Assembly (NCBI GenBank): GCA_032718475.1 | Contig: JAUCBJ010008493.1 | Coordinates: 1 to 62,580, forward strand | Direction: 5' to 3' | Source: Nemertoderma westbladi | Taxonomy: Eukaryota; Xenacoelomorpha; Nemertodermatida; Nemertodermatidae | DNA: 62,580 nt | Part shown: piece after piece, positions 55,801 to 58,014 of the stretch | How the letters are laid out: every line of letters begins with the position of its first letter | Position numbering within the stretch: position 1 is the first letter of the stretch | The notes under the pieces: model-generated | Database searches by the model: none | Seen by the model: the letters and a program-made list of their open reading frames with translations, nothing else | Told to the model about the DNA's origin: nothing | Translations under genes and position numbers: made by a program

Positions 55801-58014
55801 CATTCGTCTTGTAGAAGTTACTATTGACTTTTTAGATTATTACCTTATATTGTATAATTAACTAATTTACATAACAAATTATTAAACGAACAAACAACAT
55901 GGATGCAGCTATTATATGCACTTGTTAAAGGCTTTTTGTTTTCGAAACCCATTTTTTAAATGTTTTGTATATAAATCAATATTTTTTGTTTAGTTTCCCA
56001 CTATTTCCTTTATTCCATTCAGGAAACCTTCTCCGATCCTGGGTCTCCGATAGGGAGGCTACTAAACAGGCTGGTAATCGCGACTCAGAAACTCTTAATA
56101 AAGTTACCGAGTTGGAGAAGCAGACGGAACGACGTCAGAACAAAGTTCTTTCCATTACCGACTCGCTCAACAATCAGTTAATCAAGCTGCGTAACTTCCT
56201 AACGTTGCTACGTAAACCGATAGGTTAGTAACGCATCTTGGCGATTGTTCGACTAGTTTCAGTACCTACGTAAACCCAGCGGTACACAGCGGATTCATGG
56301 GTTTCTCCCCCGGTGTTTCGTGTTACTCGTCAAATTGTTCGCGCTTTTAGACCTTTAACAGTTTAACCTGCTAATTTATATGTCTATTAATACCTGACAG
56401 CCCGTACAAATGAACACAGCCGAAGCCAGTCTAGCACGGCGTATGACCCACCGGAGGTGGGAGACTGGATTCTATGGCAGAGAGAGCCGAGGGACTCTTT
56501 GTATTATTCGATTGATCTTTACTATATAATCTCCAAAACTATGTTTATTTTCGCTGCGCTTTAAATACCACGCAGAGTTATGACTTATACTAATTACAAC
56601 GGGCGGACATGAGATGACGCAAATGTTTACATCCTTTAGGGATGTATTATTAACCGTTCACACTCACACACGGACAATAGTACTGAAACACGCTAATTTG
56701 CCGACGGTCACCAATTTTACTCGCATATAAGGAGAAACTTAACTCACGTACGTTGAGGACTATGAAACAGCATTAACTCATACAAACCACTGTTATTTAA
56801 GCAGGCAATTGTGAATAATATTCCCCTTACTCCGCTTACCTCAATAAATCATGAAAACCAAGAGATCTACCGGTTATTCGTAAGTATTCTCCAACTATTA
56901 GCATTCATCAATAGGTTACAAATTACAATATATGATACAGCATAAAACAGTATAAAATGCGGTGTTGCGGCAATATCAGAAAGTCAGGATGTGTTGCAGT
57001 GAAAGCATGTAACTGTTGAAAGTATGAAAACGTAAGTTTGAAAGTTAATAGATTTGCGTTCTATGTCTCTATGGCCACTGGTGTTTCTGGGTGAAAGTCA
57101 GGAAGTGTATAAACACTCACACGTAAGGGGTGAGGTTGAGTGAAGGGGTTGCAGTAATGTCCTTGCCTGAAGTAGCCCACAAGGCATGAATCACATCGAA
57201 CACCGTAGAACCCATGGAATCCGTCCGAACTTCCAATCAGGAATCAGTAACCATGCCACCAATCCGTAACCAAGGGATCCAGTAATTCAGGCTATGGCGT
57301 GACGTTGAGGGGAAAGCATACTGATTGGACAGTAAATAACACAGAGGCATGGAGACAAAGAGAAATACGGTCCAATGGCTGGTGATTTCGTAAGCTCAGC
57401 AGCTGGGTTTCTCTAAGAGTGTACGGTATAGCTCTATACTTAGAATAAACGCTGGAGGGAGTAAGTTTATGTCAGTTCATAAAATATAAAAGTTCTTTAA
57501 GGGTTTTTAAGGTTTAGAGTAACCAGCGCATTGTGTAAAAAAGGGAACATTTTAGCCGCAAAAGCTTTAACATAAATGGTAACTTTATTTTCACAAATTG
57601 TTAATATTATTATAAAACAATGGTTGATTTATATATCTTGCGATGTAATATACATTGATTAGTTATATATTTTCCATTATTAATATGTAGGACTATAGTA
57701 AATCCATCATTAACTATGTGTGGGACTCATTTCTTGGGATAGGAGTAGCGCGGACCCCTACCATCGGTTAGCAGCTATCGAAAGAGGAGCCTTCGTGTCG
57801 CCTCCGGCTTCGGCCGACTGTTTGCTTTTTTTATGGGACTCATTACTAAAACAATTACTCTCAGGGGAACTCAGTATTAAATAAATTGAAGTAAACTCTA
57901 TTTACGAATGACAGAACAACACAACCTTATTATTTTTTTTCAGATGAATTTGCTAACGCTGTTGATGGAGATGGGGTAATTATCGATGGTGACGCCGATA
58001 TTATCGAAGCTTAA
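4713..58014 (+). CDS. CCDC175-like coiled-coil protein gene, ten exons (5' exon(s) unassigned)
   Basis: Ten exons totalling 1552 nt join in one frame across nine GT-AG introns, ending in TAA at 58012-58014. At every junction the phases agree: 2, 1, 2, 0, 0, 1, 0, 1, 1. The product is about 516 residues of charged heptad-like coiled coil. Two stretches recall vertebrate CCDC175 from memory: TATYINNITSKIN in exon 4, and the C-terminal RSW followed by ETLNKVTELEKQ in exon 9. CCDC175 is a poorly characterised, largely testis/ciliated-cell-expressed protein of unknown function. The first exon found starts in phase 2, so at least one upstream coding exon is missing from my model. Introns 3, 7, 8 and 9 are loaded with mobile elements and satellites. 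Another long coiled-coil family cannot be excluded; the gene structure is surer than the name. Confidence 0.72.
4985..5200 (+). repeat. Dispersed repeat R1, copy 2
   Basis: Same blocks in the same order as the copy at 1447-1660: GCGAATTAATAT, GGAGCAGGTTACAGTGGCAC, ACAGTTTTATTTTTGAGAGT, CAGCTGTTATTTGCGTCG. It lies in the 386-bp first intron and accounts for most of it. No coding potential. Confidence 0.6.
5273..5427 (+). CDS. CCDC175-like exon 2 of those found
   Basis: Acceptor GATATTTAG before 5273, donor A|GTAAGA at 5428. Encodes LEIQRNDLRAQLRFAEEKVK through a lysine-rich end, KVLEKKKKKLTR. Ends in phase 1; the next exon supplies AG, rebuilding a lysine codon. Confidence 0.8.
5428..6254. 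other. Intron 2, left part, nothing recognised
   Basis: AT-rich, with runs of A and T and several short open frames without family resemblance. I see no repeat copy or RNA gene here. Confidence 0.5.
6255..7085 (-). mobile_element. 5'-truncated LINE (CR1/L2/Rex-type), 3' end with ATT-microsatellite tail
   Basis: Minus-strand open frame 7085-6645 encodes the C-terminal part of a non-LTR reverse transcriptase: a GFIIDSHLTFSKQI block, HLRKLSKIKRYLS, TSKLDYNNALYYGLP, QNSAARLVGG and LKRLHWLPVHRRIEYKI. This series is typical of CR1/L2/Rex LINEs just after the polymerase core. The 3' end has an AGCGCCTC/GAGAGGCGCT stem followed by an ATT microsatellite (plus-strand TAA repeats, 6255-6273), also typical of that group. 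The polymerase core (YADD) and endonuclease are absent, so it is a dead 5' truncation. It ends about 130 bp before exon 3 of the coiled-coil gene. Confidence 0.8.
7217..7391 (+). CDS. CCDC175-like exon 3 of those found
   Basis: Acceptor CATTACCAG before 7217, donor GA|GTAAGT at 7392. Encodes KLDAASDIRSDDASKVKAM and on to MEEDMVLMKDDH. Ends in phase 2 (GA). The next exon, 40.9 kb away, starts with C and completes an aspartate codon. Phase agreement over that distance supports one gene but does not prove it. Confidence 0.8.
7392..7984. other. Intron 3 left edge with short GCGACCC repeats
   Basis: No gene. Near 7596-7640 the block GCGACCCGGAC is repeated three times with 15-17-bp spacing, a small tandem repeat. 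The rest is AT-rich and featureless. Confidence 0.4.
7985..8410. mobile_element. 426-bp inverted-repeat element (MITE-like)
   Basis: The left end at 7985-8006 (CTAGAAAGCCAGCAAGCTGG...) is the near-exact inverse of the right end at 8388-8410. The arms are 22-23 bp with one indel and one mismatch. The interior has no open frame. A clear target duplication is not visible, so the exact borders and superfamily are open. Confidence 0.55.
8411..9754. other. Intron 3 stretch with R1 copies and G-rich tract, no gene
   Basis: Holds a G-rich tract at 9162-9186, an inverted R1 copy at about 9187-9300 (reverse complement carries AGGTTACAGTTTTATTTTTG) and a diverged direct R1-like copy at about 9535-9660. 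A CA/CACA-rich patch lies near 8757-8785. The first 350 bases carry no recognisable repeat or gene. Confidence 0.45.
9755..9759. repeat. Target-site duplication ATAGT (left)
   Basis: ATAGT directly abuts the TG of the left LTR and is repeated exactly at 27280-27284 after the CA of the right LTR. The 5-bp length fits BEL/Pao integrase. Confidence 0.93.
9760..10965 (-). repeat. 3' LTR of the BEL/Pao element
   Basis: 1206 bp, starting TGTTCGCGCTTTCAGACC on the plus strand and ending GGCTTTTACA. About 99.5 percent identical to 26076-27279 by eye. Differences: C/T in CATAAGTCAC, C/T in TCTTACCTTC, two bases around GATTGGCAGACTGAACTGAG, and a 2-bp GT indel in CGACACGTATG. The purine-rich GGGAGCGG just outside it on the minus strand (10966-10973) may be part of the polypurine tract. 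The 64-codon open frame found in both LTRs is simply LTR sequence. Confidence 0.95.
11044..12267 (-). CDS. BEL/Pao downstream ORF: three-zinc-knuckle basic protein
   Basis: 407 codons between pol and the 3' LTR, the position env takes in some retroelements. No signal peptide or membrane segment is visible, so it is not an obvious envelope. Three consecutive zinc-binding clusters are present: C99-x2-C102-x4-H107-x9-C117; C130-x2-C133-x5-H139-x4-C144; and a canonical knuckle C151-x2-C154-x4-H159-x4-C164 (CHYCQLKGHESYNC). The C-terminus is very basic (KKLRKRRPRKKD). Together these suggest an RNA- or DNA-binding nucleocapsid-like protein. The arrangement mirrors the three-cluster Gag of the same element, so it may be a diverged second nucleocapsid. 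The nominal start is TTG; its 5' end overlaps the preceding open frame by 113 nt in the +1 frame, so the real start may come by splicing or frameshifting. I do not recognise a named family. Confidence 0.7.
   Translation of the reverse strand: MQFFKTFVYRTYSSVIQRPRIPTGYSVVEIQTVDPLTETDAPTSSIQLEDEPVCLESEAIQPTASRSSDNDYVIEWYQGPQRLTAYDYRHANYVSRKRCRLCASRDHFTPLDSSVPCSYFLEQPMMEVYCAYCRLNNSHIFAVCPQFMTQCHYCQLKGHESYNCPFNRDLESVDEMITLRYIRAWEANADLHCESRHRYYPGRAYEGVYAFHPYLFASIEQKTRVPSYELMKRVGECISTKFVRKYLRNVNPNDITTYHLINFIRQDPEYGDIFVNSHPELQEVSRRPYEYRTRERELERTIKPRKFLTTHGPPTASVQTTRQGPVGAAVLRRTLKAVRPRSPKVDINQPGTSTGGYTDRNPTPSDAIVLHPSPRSYSPPRKVARPKEKRTLASLKKLRKRRPRKKD
12155..12793 (-). CDS. BEL/Pao downstream open frame without a 5' ATG, function unknown
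   Basis: A 213-codon stop-to-stop frame on the minus strand. The TGA at 12794-12796 closes it upstream and the first ATG is internal at 12550. Composition before that ATG looks coding (for example NYQQVYGDHYSRLYFDGPL and GHLAFQEYGW), so translation probably does not begin at 12550. A plausible 3' splice site (pyrimidine-rich CCCCTTCGTTGATACTCAG) lies at its upstream edge near 12787-12806. The frame ends inside the zinc-knuckle ORF, offset by +1. It may be an exon of a spliced subgenomic transcript. No family recognised. Confidence 0.5.
   Translation of the reverse strand, partial: YSADCFAPWAEGRGFFRTTYANTPSDITKVQRTSIGHLAFQEYGWNFKVGNPINYQQVYGDHYSRLYFDGPLTAPGAVYSFMSVPLRPSLAIYTIFENAALAGWLADVCSRTIRAHPLILGTKLAKLDEHNKFIRFECFRRFLTPFRNVDSQFKDRALTKLSLRDSAAEKLSSAGFAVFQDVCIQNLFICYTKTPNTYRLFCRGNTDSGSTY
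13646..14044 (-). CDS. BEL/Pao downstream ORF: 132-residue acidic protein
   Basis: Begins with ATG (MTELIEDDLGIRERYTLPL) and ends KDVEEGL-stop. It is acidic and hydrophilic, with no cysteine cluster and no hydrophobic segment. It lies 1.65 kb downstream of the pol stop and 850 bp upstream of the ATG-less frame. A GTAAAG donor-like motif overlaps its stop codon, so it could be the first exon of an accessory transcript, but its phase does not fit the most obvious acceptor downstream. Function unknown. Confidence 0.45.
   Translation of the reverse strand: MTELIEDDLGIRERYTLPLQAFVDSLIRGDADPTTTEDDGRYIEPPMSQEQLTRELDYRKFTARYTHRNGTYMDLLTTGHPIDLHDTDDVDTEREMVLFKYHTQRSRNDKSRIEHENSIRNQLERKDVEEGL
14045..15693 (-). 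other. BEL/Pao untranslated spacer with two-copy 181-bp repeat
   Basis: Noncoding stretch between pol and the accessory ORFs. Two diverged tandem copies start with AGAACATGTCTGGGGAC at 14879 and 15060 and share TATCTTAAT..GACTAGAATT, giving a period of 181 bp. No open frame of interest. It may hold signals for expressing the downstream ORFs. Confidence 0.6.
15694..23820 (-). CDS. gag-pol: BEL/Pao Gag-Pol polyprotein (2708 aa)
   Basis: One uninterrupted frame from ATG 23820. Approximate order: an N-terminal region of about 800 residues with an Ala/Glu/Lys coiled coil (about 393-460); Gag DUF1759-like KFNGDEMKWLPFNEYY at about 807; zinc clusters CALCDGTHRLNMC, CYNCLRQGHQRRTC and CAKCGAKHH at about 1080-1130; retropepsin-like DSGSTGTFID at about 1253 (DUF1758); RT with DIYMDDN at about 1748, flanked by Peptidase_A17-type sequence; RNase H region with WTDALLVLEYI at about 2000; integrase zinc finger (HAGRERV...CIPC) at about 2310-2345; catalytic D (VDLFGPI), D (RSDKGTNF) and E (GGSWERL) at about 2377, 2440 and 2485; DUF5641 at about 2570-2650. 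All catalytic motifs look intact and the length is above the usual 1700-2000 residues, mainly from the long N-terminus. Gag and Pol are fused without frameshift, as is common in BEL/Pao. Confidence 0.96.
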   Translation of the reverse strand: MSDTKQNLSDSLLDVTICDSDRGVEPSSRKFSSPPTVRKVIPPVVITEPRLVQHRRSIIGTRAQVKRDQEAAEQQQPVSQEIISQRPDSSSSEDTVELTPERGARMTDAVYSDPLLILPAAVLTRLLIAVEEHQIDWARSQRSTRDSYAGYTREELKSIVESQWNFPGPGLPFDLSEAAWEDIHRMGVAKETIDPAVWKRSAAGYAQGFFSSMERIEKQLLQQPQGPQEQGQLLYQVRERILRIRLILSAFEEASKRRQDTSLQVAVKTWFQRVSRQVQGTAQWKAQLEERSTHGESTDATFSQVESEATAEKPHKRDAIDIYLSDYQRFLGDDELRRRLDGLSPNSEGTQRVLDAIDVEMRAANQAKFDEQLRLTRVQEEQVKKKRIEDRKKAAVVAAEAERKVAAAEAAAEAKSAAAAAEAKAAEAERKAAEAAAEAKAAEAERKAAEAVAEAERRATEETTQLELENIQENQDCINKQLTASNMQMMNRSTPKRQGYTSSEEGDTTDTEGKGNRSRLSRRKRTFHRQKLPDLPPAVRRQLNNTNLGSTEPTDQIIKIERLPTIVDEPEIIRPVIEITPSVIDTPVLPEATSKFPLHSTKLSVPSRTAHETVQVLDPERNIHDLSPVVPRPPATTLATPASAVEWVDERRRGMDLLLGQMQETVQQFKGTVRESRLELQEVQQSIALERDKLVNTQRGIPPPSVTMCQPVRSEVSHAQGVEPTRIYTASDVETPIVNPIKGNYRPVDNDIPYRPDHNPRNLYTDNSILNNTMAQESFTRQMARTEARQAVKVGEIVKFNGDEMKWLPFNEYYKDNIQNSVLSNGEKLRFLIECLEGSPKLMALKFIGHPDGLRQVWDTLNIRYGNRNNIAGYLYAKLVAPRKFISNGIIEFSDEIQEICRQLDWLGKSHEYQSAMVIRAVASTLPKGGVGTRWDKKVLYMMEQQQRDPTMTDLMTFLDGEVKLQLIKQSREKTSENKVSEKPVPRRKVTPVCYTDDGESQASQGEDSGKDTERSYYVNKTPNEQGSKFKSRSNDKREQVRKTPPTSPKRIQVRKPEERTRVHTVTQNKVSNIKPKCALCDGTHRLNMCDEFLKKSLTERREVMWDKRLCYNCLRQGHQRRTCYSDIRCAKCGAKHHILLHAEFDRNSPNQVSDSELHVQFSDVNDTDQSEMEGFYTDEFSDENESCYMINTAVYRALTYEKDTDSDFTLTTSDRQPSWKAPTSDVGIREFPVVQLRVHGPQKSYIVNALLDSGSTGTFIDKELAEDIFAGQPKFRTKLNMSGIMQVWKSTITADYYVGALSTPQDELGEHSIRSVKMVAIKNFATTQADLYNWDEDESIQHLNIPRFQTDYPGVQILIGQNAHEALETLEKRPAQPQPLQTYAVRTRVGWYFTGPSRRTLRERLPQELVCQVSEWEDDTSEGDDLTEGTPYSSDNDDVHQLFDEENTIDLLKENEAWQNQVNLCQLLYPSEREAYNDELNDVIECCNAKTRDEHAVRFFTQEAVEPNSYDKALSVEEERAKQIQETTTRFLKDQGRYEVGLPFRKREPKFINNRPLAEKRIAQLHRRLTANSSAKEMYQTQLEKFISKGYAERVPEETPVTERTYYLTHHYVPKPGKPHEVRVVFDGSALYMGQSLNSELLPGPNLLQSLLGILLRLRQYSIAFASDIEGMFLQVKVLDRDRDSLRFLWWPEGDLNQKPVEYWMTIQAFGIISSPSNACSVVRTTAEDNREAFSKEVIDNIKRDIYMDDNLKSLPSVEEAIEVAKGTVECLKRGGFRLTKFTSNSREFLESIPAKDRGAKDLDLIKDDLPETKTLGLKWDTERDILFFQLKQRDNPVRTKRICLSILSTYFDPLGFISPVILIARSLVQQMWLENHSWDDPLKGELLKKWMKWEDSLPAIEDFIISRSYFGHVLPTYSYQLHVFGDASDMGIGIVAYLRVETPDGIKVALVTSKALINNKLKVPRAELKAALYATAIGRNVTEQIDYPLEKTVYWTDALLVLEYITNEVCQFSVFVTNRVAIILSRMTMDQWRHCPRTINPADFASRGATPKELVNTPEWLGGPDFLYREEEEWPPHLTTAEIRQAKGVEKVKPKTRASKSKLFKPAVDLSVLFTSGEDALDQKPTATTKEVLEIRDKDWKSGIPDIAQGLSPLLQRAIRHYSSWNRLCKAVTYLKRCFHHRYSGTKTNSDDASSTSARVHVVKDLPKYKISDRFLKEKISYQEHDETNKQMLRLLQCYEDPDKYFLLLRNPQMRLRDRFSSTMIDGLIRVGGRLTNAPLSFDTKFPILIRNLDIQIKMIVDVHSKLYHAGRERVLSEIRTRFYFYKPRRALNQVLRNCIPCRKAFSRPLTQREAKLPRERVSFYEPPFTNTSVDLFGPIEVYRARTIVKRWCVIFVCMTCRAIHLDMVNDLSTNSFVLSLRRQIARFGTSNTMRSDKGTNFIGANNEIQAYVKDWNKRQVDDQLKITASSWTFNAADAPWWGGSWERLIRSVKTAFHFIVPCRAYLTDELLRTLMEEIAAYLNERPLMPVSSSPDSLEALTPAHFLLKKPVAMLPRSEITDGDEYCRRTWQLMQLLSRRFADHFEKHYLPTLQLRTKWFAQQENVSSGDMVLIVDPDLPRKRWQTGRIIETHISSDGLVRSVELVVMRRNFKKPEIVFETQQLNRPVGRLCLPERDRELSGNYGRQETLPTTTSLIQPTSRDSPT
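25138..25711. repeat. Two-copy 286-288-bp tandem duplication in the leader
   Basis: CTACAGGACATGCAGACTCC, GGGGGTTTACCTTACAGCTT and CCGTTCTTTATCGGACAG each occur twice at an offset of 288 bp; upstream of these the offset is 286 bp. Scattered substitutions separate the copies, so the duplication is older than this insertion. Confidence 0.85.
25885..26035. repeat. 38-bp tandem repeat x4 next to the 5' LTR
   Basis: AGTACCGGTT..G.CAGTTGG.CCTACGGACCTAC recurs at 25885, 25923, 25961 and, diverged, 25999, and each unit carries an ACCGGT palindrome. It lies at the start of the element's RNA leader. Confidence 0.8.
26076..27279 (-). repeat. 5' LTR of the BEL/Pao element
   Basis: 1204 bp, the partner of 9760-10965. 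It carries the promoter for the minus-strand element; I could not single out a TATA box on that strand. Confidence 0.95.
27280..27284. repeat. Target-site duplication ATAGT (right)
   Basis: Second copy of the 5-bp duplication; see 9755-9759. Confidence 0.93.
27641..30217. repeat. 16-bp minisatellite, about 160 units
   Basis: Unit CAGATCAGACCACACC with a variable first base pair (CCGATCAG, CTGATCAG, CAGATCAG, CCTATCAG, AAGATCAG). Units combine into longer blocks that recur, for example the order AAGATC, CCGATC, CAGATC, CAGATC, CTGATC repeated near 28870-29060 and 29205-29290. CTGATCAG variants create TGATCA palindromes. It ends in unique sequence 930 bp before SMCR8. Plus-strand open frames through it are by-products of the repeat. 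Confidence 0.95.
30218..31147. other. SMCR8 upstream region
   Basis: AT-rich sequence holding the SMCR8 promoter. No clear TATA box or repeat. GC content rises sharply at the start of the coding sequence. Confidence 0.4.
31148..33592 (+). CDS. SMCR8: SMCR8 homologue (DENN-module protein), intronless
   Basis: 814 residues, single exon. The N-terminal longin/uDENN part carries FMLIVEFCEHVGPRPVL (residues 65-81), VQALAVDYL and YVRPFCVCYISGD, matching the SMCR8 pattern of EF.E.VGP.P and GFVRPFC.AYIS. The C-terminal DENN part carries ILYGLLSGRPLIVIAS at about residue 587. In animals SMCR8 joins C9orf72 and WDR41 in a complex that regulates Rab GTPases and Arf, autophagy initiation and lysosomal mTORC1 signalling. 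Human SMCR8 is 937 residues; the shorter length here is mostly a shorter middle linker and perhaps a missing last exon. An AATAAA at 33692-33697 suits the poly(A) signal. It lies on the same strand as, and inside, intron 3 of the CCDC175-like gene. An FLCN-type DENN paralogue is the main alternative and fits less well. Confidence 0.87.
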   Translation: MIGGYGVRTEMEFVSDFGDPRDYSKRPPAVTRRIYLSDMKLPSALGIEYVKPKPWVEAPRFDKDFMLIVEFCEHVGPRPVLCLPSDASSGDFDINAFSVQALAVDYLTGAAADCGAPIAMTTEDTQLIRCIPSERAVAYIHYFTLRDLAARGYVRPFCVCYISGDFRKILANVENLRNTINSAVVLMKKQNKLQFYRELVSYIENLEFTKRVLLIGGLRRNPLITSVTHYTLEGLETVIKQHTTIAELIARQIGLHQVNKTRGRCERKYSISAGNLKISGRRRRSKSWSGRISVDVESTAPTLVLVRKESERRFNEPLRTLFSLGGIGVRRGLSLLRFALQYFSRDAAYIAIEQAEVSILQPSCSLLSIGRCPVANFLPEGGLVSTDSGVECGADRLFRGPPFPPLLDVSYSNTICSGSFDDSWQVLSQKELDDSSLGVCYNYSAPRELVNSSESLPEPPSSPRAHIEQRSMSTDGNAPSVSIKCTSKRTNQCQKLGLHRQLINPMDSYKLSSQYLGLISKSQQLNHQYILGLPLFSNLLSSSGDFEEMPCFIQPMDSSCSLYSNHKIIKLLEAFRPVSSQILYGLLSGRPLIVIASKQYETVVRDLVSRLSIFIPNANSYRSNSTISWLTRELSLTDLTQYKLIGYCRKGFVYNKSANRVGISSSILPYVSVLDLNASSLWTPPYRGRLIHRLLDKIYERSFAMERVFNNLMHELFLDLFIKSMLLFRSIYCNPNYFSHCSQPQELCTASESVASFWAELKVAESDAVIVDYLCNVIIDRIYNREHNTQGTVHLDNRSNQEFSFLVNFCCNLH
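33593..34480. other. SMCR8 3' flank with an inverted R1 fragment
   Basis: Contains the AATAAA of SMCR8 (33692-33697) and an inverted partial copy of dispersed repeat R1 at about 33765-33842, whose reverse complement carries GGGAAAGGAGCAGGTTAC and AACCAAAACAATAAACGAAA. The remainder is AT-rich with nothing recognised. Confidence 0.5.
34481..34495 (+). other. Candidate 15-nt microexon at the start of the 39-bp array
   Basis: A pyrimidine-rich tract and CTGCTGCCAG precede AATTAGAATGCGAAG, which is followed by a consensus GTGAGT donor, the first of the repeat array. Fifteen bases keep the CCDC175-like frame if inserted between exons 3 and 4. It could equally be chance sequence beside the array. 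Confidence 0.25.
34496..35967. repeat. 39-bp minisatellite, block A
   Basis: About 38 units starting GGTGAGTTAGTAGCTTTATT and continuing TCCGTTTATAACGAACCAA. Variants include GCAGC for GTAGC, AAGTTGAG or AAAGTGAG for AAGGTGAG, TTACCG for TTTCCG, and TGTATAACTCACC. Unit length is a multiple of three, so long spurious frames result. It ends at a LINE insertion. Confidence 0.97.
35968..37822 (-). mobile_element. 5'-truncated LINE inserted in the 39-bp array
   Basis: 1855 bp flanked by a 12-bp target duplication TTTCCGTTTATA (35956-35967 and 37823-37834). Removing the insert and one duplicate restores the 39-bp phase exactly. The minus-strand frame runs open from the truncated 5' edge near 37822 to a stop at 36076 and encodes a non-LTR reverse transcriptase: YKGKGPRNEPDNYRGIAL, DFKKAFDSV (catalytic D), LLQGDTLSPYLFILYIADL, LLFADDLLFYS (catalytic DD), then a C-terminal cysteine motif CLLCGDPAPLYHLLTC. 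The endonuclease is missing through 5' truncation. The frame is intact over more than 570 codons, so insertion is recent. The clade is uncertain; the C-terminal zinc motif and RT blocks suggest an RTE/R1-like or related lineage. Confidence 0.92.
37823..39469. repeat. 39-bp minisatellite, block B
   Basis: About 42 units continuing block A after the LINE. The variant order from about 38560 to 39469 is repeated at 44370-45288 in block C, showing that the two are parts of one segmentally duplicated array. Confidence 0.97.
39470..41152. mobile_element. 1683-bp non-autonomous DNA transposon in the 39-bp array
   Basis: Terminal inverted repeats of about 34 bp: CCCAGTTAAACATGA at 39470-39484 and its inverse ending TTTAACTGGG at 41152, followed inward on both sides by GTTTCATAT.TGG. 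The insertion duplicated TT. The undisturbed paralogous site is present at 45287-45288, and the distance between matching units equals 106 repeat units plus 1683 plus 2. Many CACATATG-type motifs cluster within about 200 bp of each end, resembling transposase-binding repeats. A second copy of the left terminus (GTTTCATATGTGGTATATAT) occurs internally near 40581. No transposase frame. The superfamily is not clear from a 2-bp TT duplication. Confidence 0.88.
41153..47248. repeat. 39-bp minisatellite, block C, with higher-order repeats
   Basis: About 156 units. The marker variant CTTCATTTCCG occurs at 42391, 43600, 44029, 46525 and 46954. The distances 43600-42391 = 1209 (31 units), 46525-43600 and 46954-44029 = 2925 (75 units), and 46525-42391 = 4134 (106 units) show nested block duplications. 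The 1055-codon plus-strand frame (41089-44256) with its ELVALFPFITNQG repeat is a by-product of a 39-bp unit without in-frame stops and is not annotated as a gene. Confidence 0.97.
47249..48257. other. Right end of intron 3, nothing recognised
   Basis: AT-rich intronic sequence from the end of the minisatellite to the acceptor TGATTAG at 48251-48257. No repeat copy, RNA gene or exon seen. Confidence 0.5.
48258..48465 (+). CDS. CCDC175-like exon 4 of those found
   Basis: Acceptor TTACTGATTAG before 48258, donor GAA|GTAAGT at 48466. Encodes AAVQMLNKDISEFRERL, QQFQEELDHLSKAIEAM and SNTATYINNITSKIND. The TYIN..T.KIN stretch is the best single resemblance to CCDC175. Phase 2 in, phase 0 out. Confidence 0.85.
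48492..48562. mobile_element. 71-bp miniature foldback with 10-bp target duplication
   Basis: The insert begins GGGTGATTACAAA and ends TTTGTACTCACCC, 13-bp inverted ends with one mismatch, and most of the interior is also palindromic (CAAAGACC and TTGGGTCTTT). It is flanked by perfect direct repeats GGTGGCGGGT at 48482-48491 and 48563-48572. A 9-10-bp duplication with G-rich ends suggests a Mutator-like transposase in trans. It sits 26 bp after the exon 4 donor. Confidence 0.75.
48874..49005 (+). CDS. CCDC175-like exon 5 of those found
   Basis: Acceptor TTTCCCTTAG before 48874, donor GAG|GTGGGT at 49006, phase 0 on both sides. 44 codons: GNTLQSQVKEMDIEIRELQ and on to EMRDNLEGQIKKLE, a clear coiled coil. 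Confidence 0.83.
49202..49340 (+). CDS. CCDC175-like exon 6 of those found
   Basis: Acceptor TAAATTTTAG before 49202, donor T|GTAAGG at 49341. Encodes ESIKKNKDEISERNERISQ and on to FTSNYELTKKEFI. Ends in phase 1; the next exon supplies CC, rebuilding serine. Confidence 0.8.
49778..50010 (+). CDS. CCDC175-like exon 7 of those found
   Basis: Acceptor AATATTATTAG before 49778, donor CAG|GTTAGT at 50011. Encodes TKNLKQKLDEHVSQNKFTLE, ESLREERNNYMEQLGAER and LLGNISENDRLRQ. Phase 0 out. Its splice donor GTTAGT is the first element of the 21-bp minisatellite that fills the next intron. Confidence 0.82.
50011..53402. repeat. 21-bp minisatellite filling intron 7, about 160 units
   Basis: Unit GTTAGTGGTTCTATTGGACGG, with variants ending ACACAG, GATAG, GATGG, GGCGG, GACGAGTGC or GACGAATTC. 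It starts at the exon 7 donor and stops about 85 bp before the exon 8 acceptor. Being a multiple of three, it gives long open frames on both strands (up to 889 codons minus), none annotated. Blocks of variants recur, for example near 51180-51290 and 51380-51510, and near 52115-52230 and 52590-52700, showing block duplication. Confidence 0.97.
53487..53550 (+). CDS. CCDC175-like exon 8 of those found
   Basis: Acceptor TTGGATAG before 53487, phase 0 in. Encodes AIADVEEYIIGIDVDSTSNN. The donor is ambiguous: G|GTATTA at 53551 or G|GTTTGT at 53590. Both leave phase 1 and fit the next exon, the longer form adding 13 codons (GIKDVADNLDIIF). It is less coiled-coil-like than its neighbours and is the least certain exon. 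Confidence 0.6.
53850..55732 (+). pseudogene. Decayed LINE reverse transcriptase in intron 8
   Basis: Plus-strand non-LTR retrotransposon. The first frame (to about 54590) carries ILSLSKRKSPDNGM, CIYKGKGKEQTDPTSYRPIS and QVDIAAAFDSVDH (first catalytic D). After a frameshift comes the GVKQGSLISPCLFNFF block, then the YADDILVLA catalytic motif in a further frame near 54720-54745, then the frame at 54760-55521 with the C-terminal part. At least three frameshifts break it. An AATA-repeat tail at 55716-55732 marks the 3' end. The endonuclease is missing. It differs from the LINE at 35968-37822 in motif sequences and belongs to another family. Confidence 0.85.
56023..56223 (+). CDS. CCDC175-like exon 9 of those found
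   Basis: Acceptor TTCCATTCAG before 56023, donor G|GTTAGT at 56224. Encodes NLLRSWVSDREATKQAG, DSETLNKVTELEKQTERRQN and NNQLIKLRNFLTLLRKPI. The tryptophan followed by ETL..V..L....R...K recalls the C-terminal part of CCDC175. Phase 1 in and out. Confidence 0.83.
56336..57572 (-). repeat. Diverged solo LTR of the same BEL/Pao group
   Basis: 1237 bp starting TGTTCGCGCTTTTAGACCTT and ending GCTTTAACA, the same termini and early sequence (AGTTTAACC) as the LTRs at 9760 and 26076 but clearly diverged inside. Flanks are CAAAT (56331-56335) and TAAAT (57573-57577), a 5-bp target duplication with one change. No internal region is present, so it is a solo LTR left by recombination. It occupies most of intron 9. 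Confidence 0.82.
57732..57833 (+). mobile_element. Small structured-RNA-like retrocopy (about 102 bp)
   Basis: The insert is flanked by perfect 11-bp direct repeats TGGGACTCATT (57721-57731 and 57834-57844), as in target-primed insertion. It is GC-rich against an AT-rich intron, contains a perfect CGGC-TTCG-GCCG hairpin with a UUCG-type tetraloop (57805-57816) and ends in seven Ts (57826-57832) like a pol III terminator. It does not match U1, U2, U6, U12, 5S, 7SK, Y or vault RNA as I know them. Likely a retrocopy of a pol III small RNA or a short SINE. Confidence 0.55.
57944..58014 (+). CDS. CCDC175-like last coding exon
   Basis: Acceptor of eight Ts then CAG before 57944. Encodes DEFANAVDGDGVIIDGDADI and ends IEA-TAA. 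Phase 1 in, rebuilding aspartate. It is a short acidic tail. A candidate poly(A) signal AATAAA lies at 58774-58779, inside or beyond the foldback element, so a nearer cleavage site is possible. Confidence 0.8.
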